Source: Sesamum alatum
Lineage: Eukaryota; Streptophyta; Magnoliopsida; Lamiales; Pedaliaceae
Length of the DNA: 64,000 bases
Reading direction: 5' to 3'
Assembly (NCBI GenBank): GCA_034509735.1
Contig: JACGWO010000002.1
Span: forward strand, 24,165,636 to 24,229,635
Shown one piece after another: positions 10,392 through 22,314 of the stretch. The position numbers were made by a program, and so were the translations under genes. The stretch's first letter is position 1. Each line of letters begins with the position of its first letter. The notes below the pieces were generated by a model. The model saw only the letters and a list, made by a program, of their open reading frames with translations. It did no database searches and was not told where the DNA came from.

Positions 10392-12607
10392 TGAAAGAAT
10401 CAGTACGGCCCGGGAACGCGGCGGAAGCGTAAAATAAAAGAAATTTAAAACGATTTCAAAGGGGTGTGCCCTTTGAATTCTCGGGCGTTTGGTATTTTCA
10501 AAAGCATAATAACATACATAAAAATATGCTTGAACATGTGGCTAGAGGAGGAAACAAAAAGGTACAATAATTTAAATAGAAACATACCTTTTTTGTTTCA
10601 CATGTACAACGGCAACAATCTTTGATTCTCTTTTCGTTCCTTTTCCGTTCACCTTAGGATTCAAATTAGAACCCCTCTAATTTGTCCACACCACAGCAAT
10701 GGAAGTAAATCTAGATCTACTGCTAGGTAGAAGCTAGATCAAGGAAGAAACGAAAATGTATTACACTATTGATTAGTGTATACGTATTTCTCATGTTCTC
10801 ATTTTGAATCCAATTCAAGGAGAACTCAAAAGAAGGAGAAAAGGCTGGAAATTTTCATGGCTTGTGTGCTAGGGAGTGCAAGTTAGGGAGATAAAAGTGT
10901 ATACATGTGTTGTGTAGTTGTAGGTAGTTTCCAAAACCACCTACACACTAATGCACAACTTATGCTCAACCTCCTACCATGTTAGCACAATATGTGGACC
11001 ACCTAGCCATCATGGCAAGCCACATCATTGCTTACATGGAGCCACATCATTGCTTACATGGAGGACTTTCAACTCCTCTTAAACTTGCATCAAACCTTTG
11101 AGCTTTGATTTCAAGTCATGGACCGGTTTTGACCGGTCTTGATTTAATCAAATTAAATCAAGTGATCCATGGGTTTTAAATTAATCCAATTAATTTTAAA
11201 CCTTATTGAAATCCAAAAGTTCATTTAATCCAATTAAATAAACATAAGCTCAAACACTAATTAATTGATCCAATCAATTAATTAAACGAAACTCAATAAA
11301 TTAATCCAATTAATTTAAAGGTATTGAGCCCAAAATTAATTAATCCAATTAATTAATTCTTAGGCCATCCATCCAATGGATTTTTCCAATAAATGATCCC
11401 ATCATTTATATTCTCCTTGAATTAATTTAATCCAATTAAATTAATTCACTTCTTCCAGATTTAATTCCAAATTAATTCCACTACTTCCATAGTGATTTGT
11501 GTGTGACTCTTTAGGTTCACCCTCAGCTAGACTTGGGCTTGTGTCCAACACAATTGATACAAGTCCAACACAATTGATTAATTAAATCCAATTTAATTAA
11601 TTATTTCTAATTTACCATTAATCAGAAATGCCCGTTACCATGGGTAGCCGTCTAGCAACGGTCCATGGCACTAGAGACTAGGTGAATGTTGGCGTGAACA
11701 TTTAGGCTCCGAATTCCATACAGGTACAGTCCTTTGTCAACCATCTCCCGGCCTTAGTCTAGGGCATGGAATTGGGTGTCGGTTCCCATCCTGGACTAGG
11801 CAACTATGCTACAAACTCGAGAAGCGTTTACTCTATTGATCGACCTAGGGAACCATTCCCTACTCGACCAATCGCCACGGCCGTAGACTTAATGAGTCGA
11901 AACCATCTTAGAACGCATAGAAGACATAGCTGTCAAATACTGACAGGGGACAGATTCTATCTTGGAATCCACCGTCCTCACTACATACTCCGACTGCCTT
12001 GGACAAGGCTTATAATGACCATATCAAAGACATGGTCACCTCTCGCCAAATCCAAGATACAACCTTCATATGCAAGCGACTGCCATGATTCCTCAAGTCG
12101 AGGACTAATCCCGTACTATCGGAATCGAGAATTTCAGTCATACCGACCAAGCCTCCAAGGCTTCCATATGAAGATTCTCGCGAGTCAGTTCAGTCAGTCG
12201 ACTACTTTGCCAACTAACCCACTAAAATTGCATAGACGACCACGTCTGGCACCGATGAAACTTGGCACTCACCCAGTGAATGCAATACTTAGTGCAAGTC
12301 TCTATAGGACACTCGAGGCCCAGTCTCGAGGTCCTCGACTTGGAACGTTTCAGACCGACCCTCAAGGAGTTGGTTTCATAGCCGCCAACCTATGCGCAGC
12401 TCAACTCAATGGGTTTTACCAATCGATCTGTGGGCATTTGTTGTGACATTGAAACACCATTCAAATGTAAGTAGTAAGCACAACAAACACATTTTGCCAA
12501 TGATGAATACTTACTTTATCCATCAGTATAATATTACTTTGATAAAGATCGACGAATAGTTCCCAGAACAACCAATCCAATTGACTTTCTGATCACTTAT
12601 TTTAACA
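10392..12607 (-). repeat. Solo copia LTR (family 2) inside element C pol
   Basis: On the minus strand it starts TGTTAAAATAAGTGATCAG and ends with CTTTCA, in a reverse-strand arrangement like the other LTRs, 2.2 kb long. It splits the pre-integrase domain of C: the sequence before it ends at CGCACAGAT and that after it resumes with ATGCGAG. No exact 5-bp duplication is visible (AGATG left, ATGCG right), so a small deletion or recombination at the edge is likely. It has a 22-bp tandem duplication at 11019-11062 and many CCA-centred inverted repeats at 11130-11480 with arms of up to 13 bases. A long frame at 11766-12446 has no recognisable domain and is treated as chance. Confidence 0.82.
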
Positions 12608-14018
12608 ATGCGAGTTTAGGTCATATCTCTAAAGATAGGGTAAGAAGGTTGGTGGACTCAAAGAGTCTAGAAATAGACGATTTGGACAACCTACCGATCT
12701 GCGAATCCTGTCTGAAGGGAAAGATGACCAAGAAACCCTTTGTTGGACAAAACACGCTAGCCAGTGGTCTGTTGGATTTGATCCATACAGATGTTTGTGG
12801 CCCACTGAATACTCAGGCTAGAGGTGGGTATCCTACTTCATAATCTTCACTGATGATCACTCACGGTATGGTTATGTTTACCTGATGAGGTACAATTCTG
12901 AAGCCTTTCGAAGGTTTAAGGAATACAGACATGAAGTAGAGAACCAAATCGATCGAAAGATCAAAGCCCTTCGGTCGGACCGAGGTGGAGAGTATTTGAG
13001 TGGTGAGTTTACTGATTATCTAAAAGAGAATGGGATTCTCTCTCAGTGGACCCCTCTGGAAACACCGCAGGTTAATGGTGTGTCTGAAAGGAGGAATCGG
13101 ACTTTGTTGGACATGGTCCGATCCATGATGAGTTTTACTGAACTCCCCCTTTCCTTCTGGGGATATGCTCTTGAGACGGCGGCCAAAGTTTTAAACTTGG
13201 CGCTATCTAAAAATGTATCCCAGACGCTATATGAGATATGGCATGGCAAGCCTGCGTCCTACAAATACTTGAAAGTGTGGGGTTGCCCCGCATATGTCAA
13301 GAGATTAGTGGGAGATAAACTGCACTCAAGGTCTAGTTTATGCAGGTTCATCGGCTATTCGAAAGAAACTACGGGGTATTATTTCTATGATCCTTCCGAG
13401 CAAAAGATTTTTATCTCGCGAAACGTAGTGTTCTTGGAAAAGGATTTTCCATCGGATAGTCGACGCGATGAGGTGCTCCTTGAGGAATCAAGTGAGGCAC
13501 CCCAAGAGGCGGCAGTGACATCTGAGCCAGAAGTTCCCACTGATATTGTTCCAGTCCTCTGTAGGTCGGCCAGAGTATCCCATGCACCTGATAGGTATGG
13601 ATTTCTGGGCCTGACCGATCAGTTGGATAATGATCCAAAGACATACGGAGAAGCGATGTCGGACATCGATTCGGACAAGTGGCTTGAGGCCATGAAATCC
13701 GAGATGGACTTGATGGGTATAAACAAGGTTTGGACCCTAGTAGATCCACCCAAAGGGGTTAAACCCGTAGGGTGTAAATGGGTCTACAAACGTACGTTTG
13801 GAGCTGACGGGGAGGTTACAACCTTCAAAGTCAGGCTTGTGGCGAAAGGTTACACTCAACGACCCGGGGTTGATTTTGAGGAAACCTACTCGCCCGTAGC
13901 AATGGCCAAGTCCATTCGGATACTGCTTGCCATAGCAGCATGGTATGACTATGAAATATGGCAGATGGACATGAAAATGGCCTTCCTCAACGGTTTCGTA
14001 GATGAATCAATCTATATG
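12608..14018 (+). pseudogene. Element C integrase and N-terminal reverse transcriptase
   Basis: It begins within the pre-integrase zinc-binding region (LGHISKDRVRRLVDSKSLEI...CESCLKGKM) and continues into integrase, with HTDVCGPL (first catalytic Asp kept), FTDDHSRYGYVYLM and SDRGGEYLS...NGVSERRNRT. The RT start follows (VWTLVDPPKGVKPVGCKWVY, GYTQRPGVDFEETYSPVA, MDMKMAFLNG). A one-base loss near 12830 (GGYPTS in place of GGYSYF) shifts the frame. At about 14018, before the YVDD motif, the sequence switches to inverted element B. Unlike A and B, this copy lacks the D-to-E change and the stop after RYGYV. Confidence 0.88.
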
Positions 14019-15002
14019 CGTCGCTATAGCCTTCCAGTATCAACTCTCCACCGCCGTAAATCAAGAACATGTCCTTAGTCCTTTTTCAGGTACTTCAGGA
14101 TAGTCTTGACTGCACTCCAGTGTGCCTACCCGGCACTCGACTGATATCAACTTGTTACGCTCAAAGCGAAAGCCACATCAGGTCTAGTGCATTGAACAAC
14201 ATACTGTATGTTGCCTACGGCTGAAGCATAGGGGATGTCCAACATCCTTTTAAGCTCCTCATCAGTCTTAGGAGACTGCTTCTTGGATAACTTAAATTCC
14301 ATGCCTCATAGGAAGGAATCCTCGTTTTGAGTTCTCCATCTTGAATCTCTTCAAGACATTCTCAATGTACGAGGACTAGGCCATTCCTAACATCCTTCTA
14401 GATCTATCCCCGTAGATCTTGATGCCAAGGATGTAGGATGCCTCGCCCATATCCTTCATGGAGAATTGCATTGACAGCCAAGCTTTAGTGGTACCCAACA
14501 TCTTAGCATCATTCCTAATGAGCAAGATGTCATCCACGTAAAGCACCAGAAACGCAACTGAGCTCCCACTGATCTTCTTGTATACACAAAGATCGGACTC
14601 GTTCTTGATGAAATCATATCCCCGTATGACTTCATCAAAACGTATGTTCCAGCTTCGGGTTTAACCCCCTTTTGGTGGATCTGCTAGGGTCCAAACCTTG
14701 TTTGTATCCATCGAGTCCATCTCGGATTTCATGGCCTCAAGCCACTTGTCCAAATCGATGTCCGACATCGCTTCTCCGTACGTCTTTGGATCATTATCCA
14801 ACTGACCGGTCAGGCCCAGAAATCCATACCTATGAGGTGTATGGGATACTCTGGCCGACCTACGGAGGATTGGAACAATATCAGTGGGAACCACTGGCTC
14901 AGATGTCACTGCCGCCTCATGGGGTACCTCACTTGATTCCTCAAGGAGTACCTCATTGCGTCGACTATCCGATGGAAAACCTTTTTCCAAGAACACTGCG
15001 TT
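14019..15002 (-). pseudogene. Element B RT / RNase H remnant
   Basis: Minus-strand coding remnants. At 14019-14650 are RNase H and C-terminal RT (FTLRVLYVDDILLIRNDAKM-type sequence, SLAVNAILHEGYG-like end). At 14661-15002 is the integrase C-terminal/RT N-terminal linker ending VWTLADPPKGG. About 340 bases of central RT present in A (about 30110-30450) are missing. The junction near 14660 shares CCCG with both edges, as expected for a microhomology deletion. Several frameshifts are present and the enzyme cannot be active. Confidence 0.85.
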
Positions 15003-16269
15003 TCACGAGACAAAAACCTTTTGCTCGGAGGGATCATAGAAATAATACCCCGCAGTTTCTTTTGGATAGCCGATGAACCTGCATAAACTAGACCTCGAGT
15101 CTAGTTTATCTCCCACTAATCTCTTGACATATGCGGGGCAACCCACACTTTCAAGTATTTGTAGGAGGCAGGCTTGCCATGCCATATCTCATATGGCGTC
15201 TGGGATACCCTTTTAGATGGCGCCAAGTTCAAAACTTTGGCTGCCGTCTCAAGAGCGTATCCCCAGAAGGAAAGGGGTAGTTCGGTAAAAACTTATCATG
15301 GATCGGACCATGTCCAACAAGGTCCGATTCCTCCTTTCAGACACACCATTAAGCTGCGGTGTTCCAGGAGGAGTCCACTGAGAGAGAATCTCATTCTCTT
15401 TTAGATAATCAGTAAACTCACCACTCAAATACTCTCCACCTCGGTCCGACCGAAGGGCTTTGATCTTTCGACCGGTTTGGTTCTCTACTTCAAGTCTGTA
15501 TTCCTTAAACCTTCCAAAGGCTTCAGACTTGTACCTCATCAGCTAAACATAACCATACCGTGAGTGATCATCGGTAAAGGTTATGAAGTACGAGTACCCA
15601 CCTCTAGCCTGAGTATTTAGTGGACCACAGACCTCTGTATGGATCAAATCCAACAGACCATTGGCTAGCGTACTTTGTCCAACAAAGGGTTTCTTGGTCA
15701 TCTTTCCCTTTAGATAGGATTCGCAGGTCGGTAGGTTTTCCAAATCGTCTATTTCTAGACTCTTTGAGTCCACCAACCTTCTTATCCTATCTTTAGAGAT
15801 ATGACCTAACCTCGCATGCCATATCTGTGCGTTATTATGATCATCACGTTTTCGTTTGTGTTCTGCAGTCATAATCCAATTAGACTGTTGAAGTATGTAC
15901 AGATCGTTGACCAATGTACCAAGCAAATGAGAAATACCATCTTTGATAATGAAAAAACCGTTTTTATTGATGGTAAATTCATATCCCTCCTTATCAAGGA
16001 CCGGGATGGAAACAATGTTTTTGATCATGCTAGGTAGATAGAAACAGTCGTTCAGTACAATCCTAACATGACTACTAATGGCTAACTCTAGTGATCCTAC
16101 GGCCTCCGCAGCAACGGCCTTGCCATCGCCTAGCCTCAGGATCATCTCATCCTTGGTTAGCCTTCTACTTCTTTGCAGTGCCTGCAAATCATTGCAGATG
16201 TGAGCACCACACCCGATATCCAATACCCATGAAGCAGAATTAGTAATCATATTAACTTCAACCACAAAC
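15003..16269 (-). pseudogene. Element B protease and integrase
   Basis: Reading leftwards: the protease motif is WVLDIGCGAHIC (normally D-T/S-G; here Thr is Ile), then the pre-integrase HARLGH...CESYLKGKM (one Cys of the usual CX2C is Tyr), then integrase with HTEVCGPL, FTDDHSRYGYV and SDRGGEYLS. Two lesions are shared with element A: the first catalytic Asp of integrase is Glu (HTEV), and a TAG at 15540-15542 follows RYGYV. The main open block is 15543-16493. The shared lesions point to common descent from an already defective copy. Confidence 0.88.
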
Positions 16270-17138
16270 ACACCTGCGTTGGAGAGGAGTTTGTGAGCAC
16301 TCCCTCTTCCAATGCCCTTTCCCTTGGCAATGCATGCAGACATCATTTGCCTTGGACTGCTGAGAACCACGGGCCTTCCCTTTCCCTTTGCTCGGTCCAA
16401 CCGGAGCAACAGGGACGCCTGGAGCGCGAGCAGGGGCCACAACCGTCTTCCCTTTGCCCTTCTTCCTCTTCCAGCGTCCGGCCCTCTTGCCATTCGCCTT
16501 GGAGGTCGAAGCCTCTCCTATCAATACCGCCGGCGCCGACTTGTGGGTCGTTGCCTCGTATTGGACCAGCATGTTGATCAACTCATGAATAGACTTCTCA
16601 AGTCCGTTCATGTTATAGTTTACAACAAAACGGGTCATAGGATGGAGGAAGCGACTGGAGGATCACGTCAATGTACGTGTCATTGTTAAGCCCAGCTTTA
16701 AGGTCCTCGAGTTTCTCCACTAGGGAGACCATCTTGACCCCATGACTTTGTACAGACGCTCCTTCAGCAAGCTTGGTGCCAAAGAATGCTTTTGTGGCGG
16801 CATATCTAATATGCCTATCTGGAACCGCATAAACCTCGTTCATGCGGGAGCATTATGGCGGAGACGTTGTCCAGCCTCTCATACTGCTTCTGGATGTCGT
16901 TAGACATCGAAGCCAGTATGATACTGCGTACTTTCCGGTTGTCCTCATGCCATTTATCGAACGTCAAACGTTCTTCAGGCGTGGACCCCTCCGATAAGTC
17001 GCTCGGTGGCGGCTCGTCCAAGACGTAGCCTTGGTTCTCGAAACCGAGGACAATCCTCAGGTTTCTCAGCCAGTCCAAGTAGTTCGTTCCGTTGAATTTG
17101 TTAGTCTCAAGAATCATGGTTAACGGGTTCTTAGACAT
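16270..17138 (-). pseudogene. Element B gag with zinc knuckle
   Basis: The start codon at 17136-17138 gives MSKNPLTMILETNKFNGTNY, followed by the typical copia gag domain (WLRNLRIVLGFENQGYVLDE, RYAATKAFFGTKL), a Lys/Arg-rich stretch and the CCHC knuckle CMHCQGKGHWKREC. Frameshifts near 16830 and 16630 (the latter where NYNMNGLEKSI is split) break the reading frame. In a working element Gag forms the virus-like particle and binds RNA through the knuckle. Confidence 0.87.
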
Positions 17139-18964
17139 ATCTACATTATTAAAAAATGTAAAGCAGAAATTAGCAGATGATGGTAATATTATTGTTCAAG
17201 TTGAAGACTTGGTCTTTTAGTCTTTAACCCTCCCACTATTTATACGAAAGTCCGCCACTCTCAAGTGGAGTTTCGGGAAACCATTTCCTAGTGGGCTTGG
17301 GATCCACAAGCGTAATCTCCATGCCCCGCTTTTACGATTCACATGAAGAAGACCTTGTGGGAGATATCCAATATCATTCTCATCCAATGAGATTCCCAAG
17401 ATATTTTGCCTCACCTATTCACATGGTCCCGAGGACTCCAAGCGAACCATGTTACTCAGTGTTGGGCCCGACCCATCAACCAAATCATGCCTCAAACTGT
17501 CGCCCCCCACGACTCGTGAGACAGGGAAACAGCGAGCGCAGTCTTTCTGTTCACAACAATAGTGCAGCTTTCCCCTAATCCAAGTGTGCCACGACTCGTG
17601 AGACCACACTTGGGTAGTGGTAGCTTCCTCACCACATTGTTGTGGGTGGAAGGCTCGGACAGACCAAAATACCATTTTGATCCAAGTCCGTTCTGGGCCT
17701 AATATTTAATTTGGTCCAACCAAATGAGAGTTTGTGTGTGACCGAGACCTCATCACATTATTGTGTTTAAGCATGCATAAATATCCAATATTTAAAGCGA
17801 TAAATAAATACGCCGCATGCAGAAAACATAGCATACTCCTGTTAGGATGATCACAAGCCCAACCTATGCGACCCACTGAGCCCGCAGTGAGTCTATGGTC
17901 TGTCTAGGGTGGTCCTAAATTATTACAATAGTAATATACCCATTGTCATTCCAATGGGCCTTGTAGTGCTCTTGTTTCACGCCTTGATGCTCCTCCTTGG
18001 GGTCTCCGACTCCAATTGCTTGTTAAAATTGAACCCTCACCAATCCTATCTACTCTCATTACAACTGAAAGTAATACATCGGTAATAAAGAAAACAAGCC
18101 TTAACATCATGAGGCTGAAAATACGGGAGATGATAGTCCCAAAAACAAGAGGCACGCAGGCCCCACCCAACAGAAAATAAATAAACATTCATTCATCCAT
18201 ATACAAGGTCTAGGGCTTTGTGATCATCCCATGTTGATTCCATCAACTCACATAACATAATTATTCCAAATAATTATGCATAAATAACCAATGGATATTC
18301 AAAATATCCAAGTGATGTCCAACATCACAAAAGCATAAACATATAAATAATATGCAAAATTCAAATTTTAAATTTAATGGACATTTTACACAATGCATCC
18401 AATGCATGTATTAATCCCAAATTAATTAAGCAAAATTAATCCAAGGAATAATCCAATTATTCCAAAATCAAAAATGCAAAATTATTATATTTTCAGAATA
18501 TTGTGCAGAAAATACAGAAAATTAAAATTTTCCGGAAAAAGTCGAAAAACGGCACAAAACGGCCCAGCCGTTGTGCTGGCCGGCCGCCCACGCGCACAGG
18601 ACAGCGCGCGCGCCTGTGCCGCGCGCCTGTGCGCAGCGTCCGCGCGCATGGCACGCGCGCGCGCAGGCGCCCGCCTGCGCGCGGCCACTGCCGGCCCGAT
18701 CAAATTTTATTTTTTTTTTTGTTTTTTTTTAAAACTGTTTCAGCACAATAACATTAATATTATTCTGAAAATAAGCATGCAGTTTTAGATCCAATCTAAC
18801 AAAATTAAGCATGCCAAAAGTCCATTAAATCCCAACAATTGAATCATCATATTATTCATATATTTATGTAATTTAACATGCCAATAAAGCCATTTAAAAG
18901 CAAGTAGATCATGCCAAACACATAGATCTATGCCCCTTACATCGAACCGGGCTCTGATGCCACT
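17139..18964 (-). other. Leader of element B (non-coding)
   Basis: A 1.8-kb leader between gag and the primer-binding site at 18950-18962 (TGGCATCAGAGCC, one change from A). It carries TATAAATAG at 17236-17244 about 100 bases before gag, paired palindrome hairpins at about 17500-17613, AT-rich inverted-repeat sequence, and a GC-rich CGCG island at about 18555-18705 flanked by T/A tracts. No conserved open frame is present. Confidence 0.8.
17580..17613 (-). other. Palindrome-loop hairpin in leader of B (candidate dimerisation signal)
   Basis: Perfect 9-bp stem CCAAGTGTG / CACACTTGG enclosing CACGACTCGTG. The second palindrome copy lies at 17508-17518, nearer to gag. The order and spacing match element A. 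Confidence 0.65.
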
Positions 18965-21010
18965 TGACGGACAAGCGGATCCGCCCGAGAGCGCGAGCGG
19001 AAGCGAGAAAGGTGAGAAAAGTGTGCGTAAATGTAAATAAAATTCAAAATACACGAATCCCAAGGGGTGTACCCTTGGGTGCTCAACCGGGCGTTCGATG
19101 TAGGATGTGTAAATATTAAAACATATATTTAAACACATAGGGCATAGATACAAATGAAATCAATCAAAGCGTAATAGACCGTTACCTTTGATTGTTTAGC
19201 GTATGCTCCCGGCTACTAGCGTTGTTCCTTCTCCGGAATGCTCACGAAATCCAAACGTATGGATTCTCCAAAGGTGATCCACAGCACACCGGAAGAAACA
19301 CACGTTCTTCTGGCTAGAAAAGAACGGGTTTAGGAAGGAATCGGTTTAAGAGAAGAACACTATGAATTAGTGTTCTCTTAAACTTACTTTGTTCTTCTTC
19401 TTGATTCAAATCAATTGAAGAACACAAGTGTAAGAGAGGGAGGGAGCACGAAATTTTAAGAGAGAGGAGAGGATTTTGTCTTCTCTTTTTCCTAGAAAAA
19501 GATGAATAATGAATCACTTATGCTTGGTGTTGTATATTCTAATATATATACATAATTAATGTGATTATTGGAATGTGTCTAGGTTCATCCAAGGATGTCT
19601 AGATTCATTCCAATAGATCACCATCAATTCTTCAATCAAGCCTACCAAAATTTATGGTATGATAAAATCATACCAAAAGGGAAGAGCTTGAATGGAGTTG
19701 ATTTGTCTCTTTCCAAAAGAGACAAGTCAACATACCACCTAGCATGCAACATGGCTGATTTTGCTTCCTCCAAGGGAGCATGTCGGCCATGTTTAATTAA
19801 GGAAAGAAGTCCAACTTCTTCCTATTCCAAATTAGGAATTATTTCTCCTCTCGGGTATAATTTAACGGATCGGGTTTTATCGTAATCCAATTACGACGAA
19901 CCCAACATTAAATCCAATTTAATGTCCATTTAAATTATTCCCGTTTATCTTTTAATCCAATTAAAAGATCCAACGTCTCAACTTCTCAACTTTCCATATT
20001 TAATCGAAAATCCAATTTACCGATTAAATGAAAGCCCGATACAATATCGGCCCGTCCATCCAATGGACTTTCCCTTAAGTAATCCAATTACTTATTTTAT
20101 CCTTCGAGATTAACTCCAAGTCGATCTCTCAACCTCCTCGGTGATTTGTGTGTTACCCTTTAGGTTCACCCTGAACTAGACTTGGGCCCGTGTCCCACAA
20201 GGGCCCGTTACCATGGGTGGCCTTCTAGCAATGGTCCATGGCACTAGAGACTAGGTGAATGGCGTGAACATTTAGGCGCCGATTTCGTACGGGTACGATC
20301 CTTCCGTCTACCGTCTCCCGGCCTTAGTCTAGGGTATGGAATTGGGCGTCGGTTCCCATCCTTGACTAGGCATCTATGCTTAATACTCGAGACCACGTAT
20401 GCTTATGATAATCATCTTACAGAATGATTACCTCTCGCCAGATCCAAGATACAGCCGTCCTGTGCACGCGACTGCCATGATCCCTCAAGTCTGAGGATTA
20501 CTCCCGTACTATAAGAACTGGGGAAAACCAATCATACCGACCAAGCCTCCAAGGCTTCCATATGATGATCCCCGCGAGTCAGTCCAGTCGGCTCGACCCC
20601 AGTCGACCAACCCATCAAGATCGTGTAGGCGTCCCACGCCTGTCACCGATGAAACACGGCACTCATCTAATGAACACGACTCTTGACGCAAGTCTCAATA
20701 GGACTCTCGATGCCCTGTCTCGAGGTCCTCGACTTGGAACGTTTCAGACCCAACTCTTAATCAGTTGGTTTCATGACCACCATCCAATGCGTGGCCCAAC
20801 TGCACGAGTTGTTATCCATGGTCTGTGGGCTTTGTTGCGATATAAGTTAAACACCGGTTTAACAAATGTAAGATGAGCGCAACAAAGAAGGTACCATTGG
20901 TGACGAATACTCATCTTATTCATCACATAATAATATTACATTCACATCAAAGTTGTCGGATAGGTTACAAATTGCCAAACCTATTGGCTTTCTGGTCACC
21001 TATTCCAACA
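18965..21010 (-). repeat. 5' LTR of element B (family 1), internally deleted
   Basis: A TG...CA LTR of 2.05 kb; the minus strand begins TGTTGGAATAGGTGACC. It is shorter than its relatives because about 180 bases around 20403 are missing: the sequence runs from CCACGTATGCTT directly to ATGATAATCATC, with GCTT shared at the edges. TATA motif, inverted-repeat chain and conserved core are present. Confidence 0.9.
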
Positions 21011-22111
21011 TTAGTATGGTGATTGTGGAGAAGAGAAAATTATATCTAACTGTTTAATATGTGCGTGACTGTTTTAAATTTAGTTAAATAAAGGTGTGAG
21101 GCATATCTAGCTAATTTACATGATACTATGATAGTTAGTTCTGTTGTATTAGATGTTCCAATAGTTAAAGAAATTCTTGATATTTCCTGAGGAACTACGT
21201 GGGTTACCTCGTTATCGAGAAGTAGATTCTGAAATAGAGACTATATTGGGACATCACCTATTTCGATTGCGCCATATAAAATAGCTCCAGTAGAATTATA
21301 GGAGTTTAAGAAACAACCAGGAGAAATATTACAGATGAACTTATTAGACGGAGTACTTTACTGTGGGGAGTATTAGTGTTATTTATGAAAAATAAGAATG
21401 AAAGTATGAGAGAGTGTTCTGATTATAGGCAACTGAATTGGGTGACAGTGAAAACTAAATATCCAGTACTAAGAATTGAGGAATTGTTAGACTAGTTGAA
21501 AGAGCTGCAATATTTTTTTAAGATCGATTTAAGGTTTGGTTATTGGAAATAAGTTATAGAAAAGAAGGATATACTTAAATAGCCTTTCCCAATCGTTATG
21601 GTCAATATGAATTTTAGTAACGCCTTTCAGATTAATGAATGCATTGATGACGTTCATGACATTGAAGAATTGAACATTAATTTTTACAGAACTTGGGTCA
21701 GTATGTGATAGTTATATAGATGACATCTTTGTGTATTCAAAAAGTAGGGGAGATTATGAATAACATTTGAAATAGTGGTTCAGATCTTGCAAGAGAAAGA
21801 GTTGTACATTGAGTTAAATAAAGAGAGCGTTGGGGAATTAGGTAGTTTTTCTAGGATACGTGATATCTGGAGATAGGGTGATATGCCTGATCTTGCAAGG
21901 TAAAAGGTATTATGGAATGGAGGATAGCCTAGTATTATAGGATATTTGTTAAGACTTGTCCCCAATTCCGATCTTTGACAAAGTTATTAAGGAAAATTGG
22001 TAGTTTTTTTGTTGAATTGAGTAGTGTCAACAAATTTCGATGAATTAAAGAAGAGATTTATGTCAGCTTTGATCTTAGTCAACCCTGTGGTAGTGGTGGA
22101 TATATGGGATA
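21011..22111 (+). pseudogene. Ty3/gypsy pol remnant: protease-RT region
   Basis: A degenerate pol. One frame at about 21346-21550 reads [16 protein letters not shown], then [19 protein letters not shown] and KIDLRFGY, the classic gypsy RT start (compare the SPWGAPVLFVKKKDG and DYRxLN family pattern). Further on come AFPNRYGQYEF, TPFRLMNAL and YIDDIFVYSKSRGDYE (the catalytic motif, near 21710-21745). Stops and frameshifts occur throughout. The first 500 bases are nearly duplicated at 38191-38706. The RNase H part of this gene is found 12 kb away at 34594, across the solo LTR insertion. Confidence 0.82.
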
Positions 22112-22282
22112 TGTGACGTTCGTACAATTTTATAAATAATTGAGAGTTTAATTAGTAATTATTAAGAAAATTTTTGTTTTAATTATAAATAAATAATAGG
22201 TTGAAATTGGAATATGATAAAACTTAAACGGAATAAATTGGAACTCATTATAATATTTGGAAGCGAATTATATTAATTATAA

Positions 22283-22314
<32 letters not shown>

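Larger units (their letters stand above)
6029..14018 (+). mobile_element. Ty1/copia element C, 3' half lost
   Basis: A plus-strand element with an intact 5' LTR, a mutated primer-binding site, a 1.7-kb leader, a large gag deletion, a protease/pre-integrase remnant, an inserted solo LTR (10392-12607), then integrase and the start of RT. It stops inside RT at about 14018, where sequence of the same family resumes in the opposite orientation (element B). No 3' LTR of its own is present. The left flank is gypsy LTR. Because the far half is gone, a target-site duplication cannot be tested. Confidence 0.85.
14019..21010 (-). mobile_element. Ty1/copia element B, 3' end lost
   Basis: A minus-strand element: 5' LTR at 18965-21010, primer-binding site at 18950-18962, leader, gag start at 17138, then protease, integrase, a shortened RT and part of RNase H, ending at the inverted junction near 14018. 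The 3' end of RNase H and the 3' LTR are absent. The right flank (21011 on) is gypsy sequence that also occurs at 38192, while the left flank of C matches gypsy about 690 bases earlier; this fits one deletion that removed the facing halves of two separate insertions. Confidence 0.85.

Noticed and set aside
11766..12446. A 226-codon open frame in the solo LTR
   Set aside because: Family-2 relatives do not keep it open and it has no domain. The sequence is ordinary LTR with the conserved core upstream.
10387..12612. A target-site duplication for the solo LTR in element C
   Set aside because: The flanking pentamers AGATG and ATGCG do not match; only ATG is shared. I report the insertion without a duplication.
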